A stretch of 6,240 nucleotides of DNA from Hyphomicrobiales bacterium (GTDB lineage Bacteria > Pseudomonadota > Alphaproteobacteria > Rhizobiales > Xanthobacteraceae), in NCBI GenBank assembly GCA_016210825.1, contig JACQTM010000044.1:1-6240 (forward strand). Direction: 5' to 3'. Shown here piece after piece: positions 1 through 6,142 of the stretch. Positions within the stretch are counted from its first letter, which is position 1, and each line of letters opens with the position of its first letter. The position numbers and the translations under genes were made by a program. The notes beneath the pieces are model-generated. The model was given only the letters and a program-made list of their open reading frames with translations, was not told the DNA's origin and did not search any database.

Positions 1-1282
1 AGACGATGGTGTTCGATTTAACGTGCTTGGTGACGCGAAAGGCGAAGCGATGGTCGGCGAATTCGGCGTTGGTCGGTGCGCGCTTGGTCATTACCTTCAG
101 TTCGAAATCGTCAACCACCGCGTTGTCGCGCGATTGCACGAGTAATCCGCCGCCAACCGACTTCATCGTTAGCCCCCGCGCGCGCGGATCGGGCAACCCG
201 CCGGCAAGCAAAAGGCGTAGATTTTTTTTCGCGCCGAGGATGGCGATAGCCTCGTCGCTGGCGGAGGGCGCGATGATGACTTCGGTAAAGATGTCGGTGA
301 TGGCGCGCGCGGCGTCCGCGTCGAGCGCTCGGTTGAGTGCGACTATTCCCCCGAAAGCGGACGTTGGATCGCAGCGTAGCGCCTTTCGATAGGCATCAAG
401 CAAATTTTCGCCTTCGGCGACCCCGCATGGATTGGCGTGCTTGAGAATCACGCACGCCGCCGTGCGCGCCGGATCGAACTCGGCAGCGCATTCGTACGCC
501 GCGTCGGTGTCGTTGATGTTGTTGTAGGAAAGCTGTTTGCCCTGAACCTGTTTGCTGGTCGCGACGCCGTAGCGTTGCTCTGGTGTCCGATAAAAAGCCG
601 CCGATTGGTGCGGGTTTTCCCCATATCGCAGAGCCTCGGTAAGCCGTCCGCCGAAGACGCGAAACGCTGGCGTGCCGTTGCCGAGCGCCGCGGCGAACCA
701 GTTGGCGATCGCGGCATCATAAGCCGCGGTACGCGCGTATGCTTTGGCGGCAAGTCGTTTGCGGAATTCCAGCGTAGTCGAGCCGCCATGCGCCTTAAGT
801 TCGGACAGTAATGCTTCGTAATCCTCGGGTTCGACCACGACCGCGACATCGGCGTGGTTCTTGGCCGCGGCGCGGATCATTGCAGGGCCGCCAATGTCAA
901 TATTTTCGATGCAATGGTCGAAATCCGCACCTTTCGCCACTGTCGCCTCAAAGGGATAGAGATTGACCACCAAAAGATCGATCGGCCGGATGCCGTGAGT
1001 CCGCATCGATGCCGCATGTGCTTTGTCATCGCGTACGGCGAGCAGCCCGCCATGCACCTTTGGGTGCAGTGTCTTCACGCGCCCATCGAGCATTTCAGGG
1101 AATCCCGTCAAGTCGGCGACGTCGACGACCTTGAGCCCGGCTTCGCTCACCGCTTTCGCGGTGCCGCCCGTGGAGATCAGCTCGATGCCATGGGCTGCAA
1201 GCGCGCGGGCCAAATGGGCAAGACCAGTCTTGTCCGATACGGAAATGAGAGCGCGTGTCACCAGGCGCGATCGTTCGGTCAT
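1..1282 (-). CDS. purH: Bifunctional AICAR formyltransferase / IMP cyclohydrolase PurH (3' end outside window)
   Basis: Catalyses the last two steps of de novo IMP synthesis in the cytoplasm: formylation of AICAR by 10-formyl-tetrahydrofolate, then closure of FAICAR to IMP. The frame is open from an ATG at 1280-1282 to the left edge, giving 427 residues of a protein that is usually about 530 long, so roughly the last 100 are missing. The N-terminal MGS-like cyclohydrolase domain (about residues 8-150) shows LISVSDKTGL (12-21), STGGTAKAV (37-45), LDGRVKTLHPKVHGG (65-79) and NIDIGGPAMIRAAAKN (127-142). The transformylase domain follows, with LRYGENPHQ (218-226), KQLSYNNINDTDAA (249-262), the catalytic Lys281-His282 in KHANPCG, and DPTSAFGGIVALNR (305-318). 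AGGA at 1290-1293, 7 bases before the ATG, supports the start. The gene lies 13 bases after the heparinase-like gene, so it is probably co-transcribed. No frame damage is seen, in spite of an A8 run in the coding strand. Confidence 0.97.
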   Translation of the reverse strand, partial: MTERSRLVTRALISVSDKTGLAHLARALAAHGIELISTGGTAKAVSEAGLKVVDVADLTGFPEMLDGRVKTLHPKVHGGLLAVRDDKAHAASMRTHGIRPIDLLVVNLYPFEATVAKGADFDHCIENIDIGGPAMIRAAAKNHADVAVVVEPEDYEALLSELKAHGGSTTLEFRKRLAAKAYARTAAYDAAIANWFAAALGNGTPAFRVFGGRLTEALRYGENPHQSAAFYRTPEQRYGVATSKQVQGKQLSYNNINDTDAAYECAAEFDPARTAACVILKHANPCGVAEGENLLDAYRKALRCDPTSAFGGIVALNRALDADAARAITDIFTEVIIAPSASDEAIAILGAKKNLRLLLAGGLPDPRARGLTMKSVGGGLLVQSRDNAVVDDFELKVMTKRAPTNAEFADHRFAFRVTKHVKSNTIV

Positions 1283-1289
1283 GGCAAGG

Positions 1290-1293
1290 TCCT
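1290..1293 (-). promoter_or_regulatory. Ribosome binding site of purH
   Basis: The minus strand reads AGGA seven bases before the purH ATG. It lies in the 13-base gap after the stop codon of the upstream heparinase-like gene. There is no room for a separate promoter in that gap, which argues for read-through transcription from upstream. Confidence 0.6.
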
Positions 1294-1295
1294 GG

Positions 1296-3053
1296 TCATA
1301 ATGGCAGTCGCGGTTCCTCGCCACGGTTTCGCGCCGATCCGATGATCGTCGGGGCGACGTGGGCGAATGTCCAGGATATACGCGGTACTTCGCGGGCCGC
1401 TCCGTAAATAACGATTTGAGTGGTACGCCGCGGTCCCTCCGGACTAGCAAGGTAGACGCTCTCTTCGAGCTCGACTTGACTGCTTTTGGCGTCGAAGGTC
1501 CAAGCTTCTCGGTTCGGCAATACCAACATTACGCCATGGCGGTCCGTCAACCGGTTGGCCTTGATTGAAGGATGCAGATGAAAGCGAATGGCGAATTCGT
1601 CCGCGGCGCGGCGCGGCAACGCACTGCCTCGGGCCGGCGAGAATGTGTCTTCACCGTTAACGCGGGAGCCGTCAACGGCGAGTGCGATCGTTCGCTGATG
1701 CACGACGCCAAAAACATCGGCGTATCCATCGTGTGAACATTCCAACACCAACATTCCTTCTCGCTCTCCGCGAGCCGTCGAAACCTGTTTCGGTCCTGCA
1801 ACCATGGGAATCCCGATCAGGTGCCTGAATGCACCGGCATCAAGAAAGCCTGCCGACGACGTGTCGTTGAAGGTGACGGTTGAATGCGCTGCTGTGGCGC
1901 GCGCCACCTGCCGCCAGCTATCCTGATTATACGCGGGCAAGCCGCAATTGACGACGATGCGTTGAAGTTTGGATGATAATTCGAATGATAAACAACCGGC
2001 ATGCGCAGTTTGGCTCACGCCGATCGGCGGAATGCGGCCAGTATCGACCAACAGCAAAACATCTTTCGCTTCGATGCGTTGATAGCCCGAGTGCGCGGCA
2101 TTGTTCACAGGCTGACCGCGGGCATCGTCATAAGCGAGCACGGTTGCCAAAAGATCGACCGGCGTCGGGCCCATGCCGTTGAACAGCGCGAAATTACCGT
2201 CACCATGCCGGAAAAATCGCAGCATCGGCATCATTCGGTCAATTGCGTTGAGCAGGGCCTGGGGTGGCTGCAGGTTGCGAACCGTGAAGGCATGGCGCAA
2301 CGGAAGGAGATCGGCGAGCAATTCGATCAATGTGCCGGGGTTGCGGCTTATATGGCCGCCGTCGGGAAGAATCTGCCGCACCAATTCCTCGGACAAGTGC
2401 TTGCTGGCATTGCGCAGATATCGTGTTTGTCCCGCCATGCATAAGGCTGCATAGGCAAGGGCAATCATCGCGGTCAACCTTGGTAACCCTTCGCGGGATT
2501 CGGCAGCCACGTAACGCAGGAACCGAACCTGACGCGCGAGGTTGCGCAGAAATCGACGATAGAATCGCACGTCGGTGTCGTGCAGGATCAAGGGAGCCTG
2601 GGTGAGCCATGAAATCACCCGGCGCGACAGAATATCGGGCCGCCAGGCGAGCGCGTGCCATGAGCCCTGCAGGGTTATCCATTCGTCCACAAGCGCGCGC
2701 GAATTGGCGCGGGTAATTCCCGATTCGGCGGCGCGCAAATGCCGCAGCCAGCCGAAACCAAGCAATCGGATCGCCCATTCATCGGAGGGCGGCGCGATTT
2801 CGAAGGGCGAGCGTCCGTCGCAGACGACGATCTTGCCGGCGAACGCGAAGCGGCCGGAATATATTTCAGTCGCGCGCGTGGAATCCGCAGTGCGCAAGTC
2901 CTGAGGGGCGATGACAAGCCGGTCGATCTTGGCGGAAAAAAAACGCCAGCGGATCAGCGGATGTGCGTTCAGGCGGCCGAGGAGATTGCGACGCCAGCGG
3001 CGCGCCAACAGCAGAGTAAGCTTGGCACGCTCGACGATCGAAACGCGCGACAT
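1296..3053 (-). CDS. Heparinase II/III family protein
   Basis: The 585-residue protein matches, from memory of the family, the heparinase II/III-like proteins that sit next to purH in Rhizobiales. The N-terminal ~300 residues are rich in helix-forming and Arg/Trp-rich stretches, with LPDGGHISRNPG at 229-240 and HGDGNFALFNG at 283-293. The C-terminal half fits the beta-rich heparinase II/III C-terminal domain: HAGCLSFELS at 351-360, AHSTVTFNDTSS at 389-400 and RFHLHPSI at 490-497. Known relatives are polysaccharide lyases acting on uronic-acid polymers, but the substrate here is unknown. I see no signal peptide, so a cytoplasmic location is inferred. I chose the ATG at 3051-3053 (protein begins MSRVSIVERAKL) because relatives begin this way and GGAAGAGG lies 11 bases upstream. 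An in-frame TTG at 3072-3074 would add 7 residues but overlaps that ribosome binding site. It lies between rsmB and purH on the same strand. Confidence 0.9.
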   Translation of the reverse strand: MSRVSIVERAKLTLLLARRWRRNLLGRLNAHPLIRWRFFSAKIDRLVIAPQDLRTADSTRATEIYSGRFAFAGKIVVCDGRSPFEIAPPSDEWAIRLLGFGWLRHLRAAESGITRANSRALVDEWITLQGSWHALAWRPDILSRRVISWLTQAPLILHDTDVRFYRRFLRNLARQVRFLRYVAAESREGLPRLTAMIALAYAALCMAGQTRYLRNASKHLSEELVRQILPDGGHISRNPGTLIELLADLLPLRHAFTVRNLQPPQALLNAIDRMMPMLRFFRHGDGNFALFNGMGPTPVDLLATVLAYDDARGQPVNNAAHSGYQRIEAKDVLLLVDTGRIPPIGVSQTAHAGCLSFELSSKLQRIVVNCGLPAYNQDSWRQVARATAAHSTVTFNDTSSAGFLDAGAFRHLIGIPMVAGPKQVSTARGEREGMLVLECSHDGYADVFGVVHQRTIALAVDGSRVNGEDTFSPARGSALPRRAADEFAIRFHLHPSIKANRLTDRHGVMLVLPNREAWTFDAKSSQVELEESVYLASPEGPRRTTQIVIYGAAREVPRISWTFAHVAPTIIGSARNRGEEPRLPL

Positions 3054-3064
3054 CGACGCGCTTG

Positions 3065-3072
3065 CCTCTTCC
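3065..3072 (-). promoter_or_regulatory. Ribosome binding site deciding the heparinase-like start
   Basis: The minus strand reads GGAAGAGG here, 11 bases before the ATG at 3053. It overlaps the alternative in-frame TTG at 3074, so if it is the true site, translation starts at the ATG and not at the TTG. The spacing is somewhat long. Confidence 0.45.
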
Positions 3073-3109
3073 AATACGGCGGGCGACCGGCGTCCCGCTT
3101 TCCAACGAA

Positions 3110-3139
3110 GGTATAGCGGAGCGTTGGGCTGGGGGCCAA
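3110..3139 (-). promoter_or_regulatory. Weak candidate promoter before the heparinase-like gene
   Basis: In the 115-base gap between the rsmB stop and the heparinase-like ATG, the minus strand has TTGGCC (3134-3139) and TATACC (3110-3115) separated by 18 bases. Each matches four of six consensus positions of a sigma-70-type promoter. If real, transcription would start near 3102 and serve the heparinase-like gene and purH independently of rsmB. The gap holds no convincing terminator. Such matches are common by chance. Confidence 0.25.
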
Positions 3140-3168
3140 CCGAACCTCGGATCGCTACGCTTTACGCC

Positions 3169-4554
3169 TCAAATCCTCAGCATGCGCGCGGCATAGAAGC
3201 CATCAAGGCCGCTCCAGCGCGAATCGGGGTCGCCCAATTGGCAGGGTAGCGTGCGCAAATCGCCCAGGACGGTGATGCATTCCGCCAGGCCGGATACATC
3301 GTTCGCGACGAGCGGTTGACGGCGTACGCGATGGTCCCGCGCGAGTAGCGCGCCGATTGCTTGTTCGCATTCTTCTGGCTCGAGCGAGCACGTGCAGTAC
3401 ACGAGCGTCCCGCCGGGTTTGGTTAAATCGACGGCACGATCGAGCAGACGTTGTTGGACCGGTATCAGCTTGCCGATATCGGCCTCGCGTTTCACCCAGG
3501 GAATGTCGGGATGCCGGCGGATGGTCCCGGTCGATGAGCAAGGGGCATCCAGTAACACGGCGTCGAATGGTTCGGCCTCCCACGCGGCAATGTCCGCGAC
3601 GACCGTTGTCGCATTCAGTTTGAGCCGCGTCATGTTTTCGCGCAGCCGCGCGAGACGAAACTCCGAGCGGTCCACTGCGGTGACGTGTGCGCCGATCAGG
3701 GCGAGCTGCGCTGTCTTGCCGCCCGGCGCCGCGCATAGATCGGCCACGCGGCGTCCGCGTATATCGCCAAGCAGCCGCGCCGGCAATGCAGCCGCCGCGT
3801 CCTGGACCCACCAGGCACCGTCCGCATAACCTGGCAACGATGAGATTGATCCGTGTGCGAGGAGCCGCACGCTTCCAGTCGGTAGAACGCGGCCGCCGAA
3901 CCGATCCGCCCAGACTTGCGAGTCGGCCTTCACCGACAAGTCGAGCGCAGGCTCATTAGCATGCGCACTCGTGATGGCGCGCGCTGTGGCCTCGCCATAG
4001 GCCGCAATCCAGCGCTGCAACAGCCAATGGGGCGTATCGAGTCGCCATGAATCCTCGTGCGCGATCAGCCCCGCGCCCTCGCGTGCGACACGCCGCAACA
4101 CCGCATTGACCAGTCCGGCATAGTGTGCCGCCTTGCGATCGGCCTGAACAAGACGTACGGCGAGATCCACGGCGGCGTGGTTTGGCACGTCGAGCAAATG
4201 AATTTGCGCCGCACCGATCAGCAGCGCGGTTTCGACCCTTGGCGCGTCGGCGGGAAATCCGCGCTCAAGCATCGCGCCGATAAGTTGACGCAGCGTTCCG
4301 AGCCGCCGCAGCACTGTTGCCACCAGCCGCCGGGTGAGCGCGCGGTCGCGGTCCTCAAGGCCGGCAAGGTCTGGATGTGCTTTTACTCCGTCGAACTGCT
4401 CATCGAGCGGACGCCGGTGGCGTAGCACGGCATCGAGAATCTCCGCGGCAACCCGGCGCGGCAATAGGCCGGGAACTGGCTGATCGCTACTTTTGCCGGG
4501 CTTTGCAGGCACGCGCTCAGCTTTCACACATCCCGTACGCTTCAGCCAAGCCAA
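3169..4554 (-). CDS. rsmB: 16S rRNA (cytosine-C5) methyltransferase RsmB/Sun family
   Basis: RsmB transfers a methyl group from S-adenosylmethionine to C967 (E. coli numbering) of 16S rRNA. Counted from the TTG at 4552-4554, the protein has 461 residues (E. coli RsmB is about 430). A NusB-like RNA-binding domain spans about 30-160. The Rossmann methyltransferase domain follows, with SAM motif I DLCAAPGGKTAQLA (272-285), the acidic residue in AVDRSEFR (Asp295), motif IV DAPCSSTGTIRRHPDIPWV (336-354, Cys339) and motif VI VYCTCSLEPEE (385-395), where Cys389 of TCS is the expected nucleophile. It ends with the typical GLDGFYAARMLRI. The start is uncertain: neither the TTG nor the in-frame GTG at 4527 has a good ribosome binding site. 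An ATG at 4563-4565 is out of frame because of a 5-base tandem repeat at 4546-4555. The conserved part begins around residue 30, so the enzyme should be intact with any of these starts. It is divergent from the nuclease gene. Confidence 0.94.
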   Translation of the reverse strand: MAWLKRTGCVKAERVPAKPGKSSDQPVPGLLPRRVAAEILDAVLRHRRPLDEQFDGVKAHPDLAGLEDRDRALTRRLVATVLRRLGTLRQLIGAMLERGFPADAPRVETALLIGAAQIHLLDVPNHAAVDLAVRLVQADRKAAHYAGLVNAVLRRVAREGAGLIAHEDSWRLDTPHWLLQRWIAAYGEATARAITSAHANEPALDLSVKADSQVWADRFGGRVLPTGSVRLLAHGSISSLPGYADGAWWVQDAAAALPARLLGDIRGRRVADLCAAPGGKTAQLALIGAHVTAVDRSEFRLARLRENMTRLKLNATTVVADIAAWEAEPFDAVLLDAPCSSTGTIRRHPDIPWVKREADIGKLIPVQQRLLDRAVDLTKPGGTLVYCTCSLEPEECEQAIGALLARDHRVRRQPLVANDVSGLAECITVLGDLRTLPCQLGDPDSRWSGLDGFYAARMLRI

Positions 4555-4555
4555 G
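4546..4555. repeat. 5-bp tandem duplication at the rsmB start
   Basis: CCAAG occurs twice in tandem (4546-4550 and 4551-4555); the minus strand reads CTTGGCTTGG. The ATG at 4565 reads out of frame into rsmB with two copies but would be in frame with one copy, giving a protein starting MTRAWLKRTG. The repeat therefore decides which start codon can be used. It may be a slippage mutation, a sequencing error or chance. Confidence 0.6.
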
Positions 4556-4576
4556 CGCGCGTCATTTTTCGATGCC

Positions 4577-4582
4577 TATAAT
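4577..4582 (+). promoter_or_regulatory. Candidate -10 box for the nuclease gene
   Basis: A perfect TATAAT lies in the AT-rich divergent region, 61 bases before the nuclease ATG. At the expected distance upstream there is only an AGCGCG-like sequence, so no -35 box is seen. If real, transcription would start near 4589, which rules out the ATG at 4574 as the nuclease start. The region also includes a short inverted repeat just downstream. Confidence 0.3.
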
Positions 4583-4594
4583 TGTATTTTACAA
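4582..4594. repeat. Short inverted repeat in the divergent rsmB/nuclease region
   Basis: TTGTA-TTT-TACAA, a 5-bp inverted repeat around a 3-base centre, lies immediately after the candidate -10 box and between two divergent genes. It could be an operator half-site pair, but in AT-rich DNA an arm this short can occur by chance. No known regulator is assigned. Confidence 0.3.
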
Positions 4595-4643
4595 CCACAG
4601 ATTGTCCTTGATTTCTTGGCTGCGACTCAGGCAGTTTAGGATC

Positions 4644-5186
4644 ATGGTCCTATCGATAAGATCATTTTCCGGCCGGAATGGTCTGCAACTATTGCTTACC
4701 GCCGCGGCGTTTGCCATCGGACTTGCAATGGGTGCCACGTTCGGCCCGAACATTGCAGACCGTAGCGCGGCATCGGCGACGTTGCGGCTGCAGGCCCCGG
4801 ACAATATGGCGGCGATGCTGCAACCCATTGGCGGTCATCCGGCCGAAGTGTTGAAAATCCTTGATGGCGATACCTTCGAGGCGCGCGTCCGCATTTGGCC
4901 TGGCATCGATGTCACGACCAAAGTGCGATTACGCGGCATCGACACCCCCGAATTGAAGGCGCGATGTGCGGAGGAATATGCCAAGGCGATCGAGTCGCGC
5001 GAAACGCTCAAGGCAATACTCGGCGAAGGCGGCGTGACGATCTCCAACGTCACCTTCGACAAATATGGCGGCCGTGTTGTTGCGGACGCAGCGACGCGTG
5101 CAACGCCAAACATCGCGGACGTGATGCTCAAGTCCGAAATGGCACGGCGCTATTCCGGTGGACGGCGTAGATCCTGGTGCCCTTAA
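4644..5186 (+). CDS. Thermonuclease (SNase-like) family protein, membrane-anchored or secreted
   Basis: The 180-residue protein has an N-terminal hydrophobic segment (about 13-33, after the basic stretch RSFSGRNG) that fits a signal anchor or uncleaved signal peptide, then an SNase domain (about 66-175). The known Staphylococcus nuclease active-site residues are all present: DGDT (74-77) and Asp100-Thr101 for calcium binding, Arg95 and Glu103 in RLRGIDTPE (equivalent to Arg35 and Glu43), and Arg144 in DKYGGRVVA (equivalent to Arg87). A calcium-dependent phosphodiesterase acting on DNA or RNA outside the cytoplasm is inferred; the substrate is unknown. The ATG at 4644 keeps the hydrophobic segment whole, but its AGGA (4638-4641) is only 2 bases away. 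The ATG at 4728 has better spacing (GGA, 6 bases) but would remove the segment. The ATG at 4574 would overlap the candidate -10 box. It is convergent with the L,D-transpeptidase gene, 18 bases between the stop codons. Confidence 0.9.
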   Translation: MVLSIRSFSGRNGLQLLLTAAAFAIGLAMGATFGPNIADRSAASATLRLQAPDNMAAMLQPIGGHPAEVLKILDGDTFEARVRIWPGIDVTTKVRLRGIDTPELKARCAEEYAKAIESRETLKAILGEGGVTISNVTFDKYGGRVVADAATRATPNIADVMLKSEMARRYSGGRRRSWCP

Positions 5187-5204
5187 TTCCATTGCGCGCC
5201 GTGC

Positions 5205-5717
5205 TCAGCGCGTGACGACGACCTGTGTCCCTACATGTACGCGATTGAAAAGATCGACAACGTCCTCGTTATGCATGCGTATGCAGCCGTAGGATACGAA
5301 ACCGCCGATTGAGGCCGGGGCATTGGTGCCATGAATCGCATACTCGCCGCCGCTCAGCGTCAGTGCGGCGACGCCCATGGGATTTCGCGGCGAGCCGCCA
5401 GGGATTACGTCAGGAAGGTTTGGATTATCGCGCCTGACTTCGCGCGGCGGCGCCCAATCCGGGTTACGGTATTTGCCGTCGATCGTGGACGTGCCGGCCC
5501 ATTGCTTGCCTGCCTTACCGACGCCAACTGGATAGCGCAATGCTCGGCCCTCGCCGAGAATGAAATAGAGCCTGCGCTCCTTTGTTTTGACGACGATGGT
5601 CCCCGGCGCAAAGCCGTCGAAGCGAACCACCTCGCGGCCAACCGATAAAGGTGCGGCATGAGCGGACGCGCCGAAGACTAAAATTGCCGCCACAAGCCAA
5701 CGAAGAACTACAAGCAC
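5205..5717 (-). CDS. L,D-transpeptidase (YkuD domain) with signal peptide
   Basis: The 170-residue protein starts at GTG (5715-5717). It has a typical signal peptide (basic residue Arg6, hydrophobic core to about 17, cleavage probably after ASAHA near residue 21), so it should be exported to the periplasm. The YkuD domain covers most of the rest. It has YAIHGTN with His129 and the signature SYGCIRMHNEDV with catalytic Cys145, Arg147 and His149. Family members form 3-3 cross-links in peptidoglycan or attach outer-membrane proteins to it by a cysteine acyl-enzyme on meso-diaminopimelate; which of these applies here cannot be told. The GTG is preferred because GGAG (5724-5727) lies 6 bases upstream. 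An in-frame TTG at 5750 would add 11 residues before the signal peptide and would lie upstream of the predicted transcription start. It is short, with no LysM domain. Confidence 0.94.
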   Translation of the reverse strand: MLVVLRWLVAAILVFGASAHAAPLSVGREVVRFDGFAPGTIVVKTKERRLYFILGEGRALRYPVGVGKAGKQWAGTSTIDGKYRNPDWAPPREVRRDNPNLPDVIPGGSPRNPMGVAALTLSGGEYAIHGTNAPASIGGFVSYGCIRMHNEDVVDLFNRVHVGTQVVVTR

Positions 5718-5723
5718 GCAAAA

Positions 5724-5727
5724 CTCC
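5724..5727 (-). promoter_or_regulatory. Ribosome binding site deciding the L,D-transpeptidase GTG start
   Basis: The minus strand reads GGAG, 6 bases before GTG at 5717. The start it supports places Met1 directly at the signal peptide. No comparable site precedes the TTG at 5750. Confidence 0.6.
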
Positions 5728-5752
5728 GTACGCGGTTGTGAAAACGACAATT

Positions 5753-5781
5753 AAGATAACGCGGATGATTGCGCTTCCCAA
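5753..5781 (-). promoter_or_regulatory. Candidate sigma-70-type promoter of the L,D-transpeptidase gene
   Basis: The minus strand has TTGGGA (5776-5781), a 17-base spacer and TATCTT (5753-5758), each matching four of six consensus bases. Transcription would start near 5745, leaving a leader of about 28 bases before the GTG start at 5717. The -35 box overlaps a palindrome at 5771-5785. The fit with the chosen start and ribosome binding site raises confidence. Confidence 0.45.
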
Positions 5782-5785
5782 GCGC
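5771..5785. repeat. Palindrome overlapping the -35 box of the L,D-transpeptidase promoter
   Basis: GCGCTT-CCC-AAGCGC is a perfect 6-bp inverted repeat with a 3-base centre. It covers the candidate -35 box at 5776-5781. It has no T-run on either side, so it is not a terminator. An operator is possible, but no regulator is identified. Confidence 0.4.
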
Positions 5786-5810
5786 GAATGGAAATTAGCG
5801 TAAACCCGAA

Positions 5811-5845
5811 TTGAAAATGGAAAGCGCGCCACGTCGGGCGCGCTT
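5811..5845 (-). terminator. Intrinsic terminator after acs
   Basis: A perfect 9-bp GC-rich stem (5822-5830 with 5837-5845, AAGCGCGCC and its complement) closes a 6-base loop. On the minus strand it runs into TTTCCATTTTC. It lies 34 bases past the acs stop codon, in the right orientation. The opposite strand also has a T-rich flank (5846-5854), so it could work both ways. A smaller stem, TTGCC-GTTT-GGCAA (5865-5878), sits right after the stop codon. Confidence 0.65.
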
Positions 5846-5878
5846 AACTTTTATTGACGGGCAGTTGCCGTTTGGCAA

Positions 5879-6142
5879 TCAGGCCGATTTACGATTTTGC
5901 CGATTGTTGACGAGATCATCCACGACCGCCGGGTCGGCGAGCGTCGAGGTATCGCCGAGGTTTCCGTATTCATCCTCGGCGATCTTCCGCAGAATGCGGC
6001 GCATGATCTTGCCGGAGCGCGTCTTCGGCAGATTGGGGGCGAATGGCAACAAATCAGGCGATGCGATGGCGCCGATCTCCTTGCGGACCCATGCCACCAG
6101 TTCTTTCTTCAAGTCGTCGCTCGGTTGTTGGCTCCTGCGCAG
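5879..6142 (-). pseudogene. acs: Acetyl-CoA synthetase, C-terminal fragment only
   Basis: The minus strand encodes the last 87 residues of acetyl-CoA synthetase, an enzyme that makes acetyl-CoA from acetate, ATP and CoA and is about 650 residues long. The recognisable part contains ELVAWVRKEIGAIASPDLL and PKTRSGKIMRRILRKIAED, whose lysine in SGK (codon 6008-6010) is the catalytic lysine that is acetylated in relatives. It ends with the family-typical LGDTSTLADPAVVDDLV. The first residues, LRRSQQPSDDLKKEL, still align with the family by length and by PSD. Immediately upstream is an in-frame TGA (6143-6145), and no acs-like sequence follows in any frame up to 6240. No good start codon or plausible short product is seen. 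The stretch is therefore either a true 5'-truncated remnant, a gene split by an inserted element, or an intact gene broken by an assembly join. An intrinsic terminator follows the stop. Confidence 0.75.

Noticed and set aside
222..229. T8 run in purH (and an A8 run at 2936-2943 in the heparinase-like gene) as programmed frameshift sites
   Set aside because: Both reading frames pass through intact with conserved protein on both sides, so no frameshift is needed.
854..1345. Long plus-strand open frame (163 codons) opposite purH
   Set aside because: It lies on the strand opposite clear PurH motifs, resembles no family and is explained by GC-rich antisense coding.
2001..2444. Plus-strand open frame (147 codons) and several others opposite the heparinase-like gene
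   Set aside because: They overlap a well-recognised gene in antisense and show no motif, ribosome binding site or partner.
3121..3142. GTTGG/CCAAC inverted repeat in the rsmB-heparinase gap as a terminator
   Set aside because: The stem is short, the loop is G-rich and no T-run follows on the minus strand.
4377..4643. N-terminal extension of the nuclease reading frame
   Set aside because: The frame is open upstream, but this part is antisense to rsmB or lies before the candidate promoter; the hydrophobic anchor begins right after the ATG at 4644.
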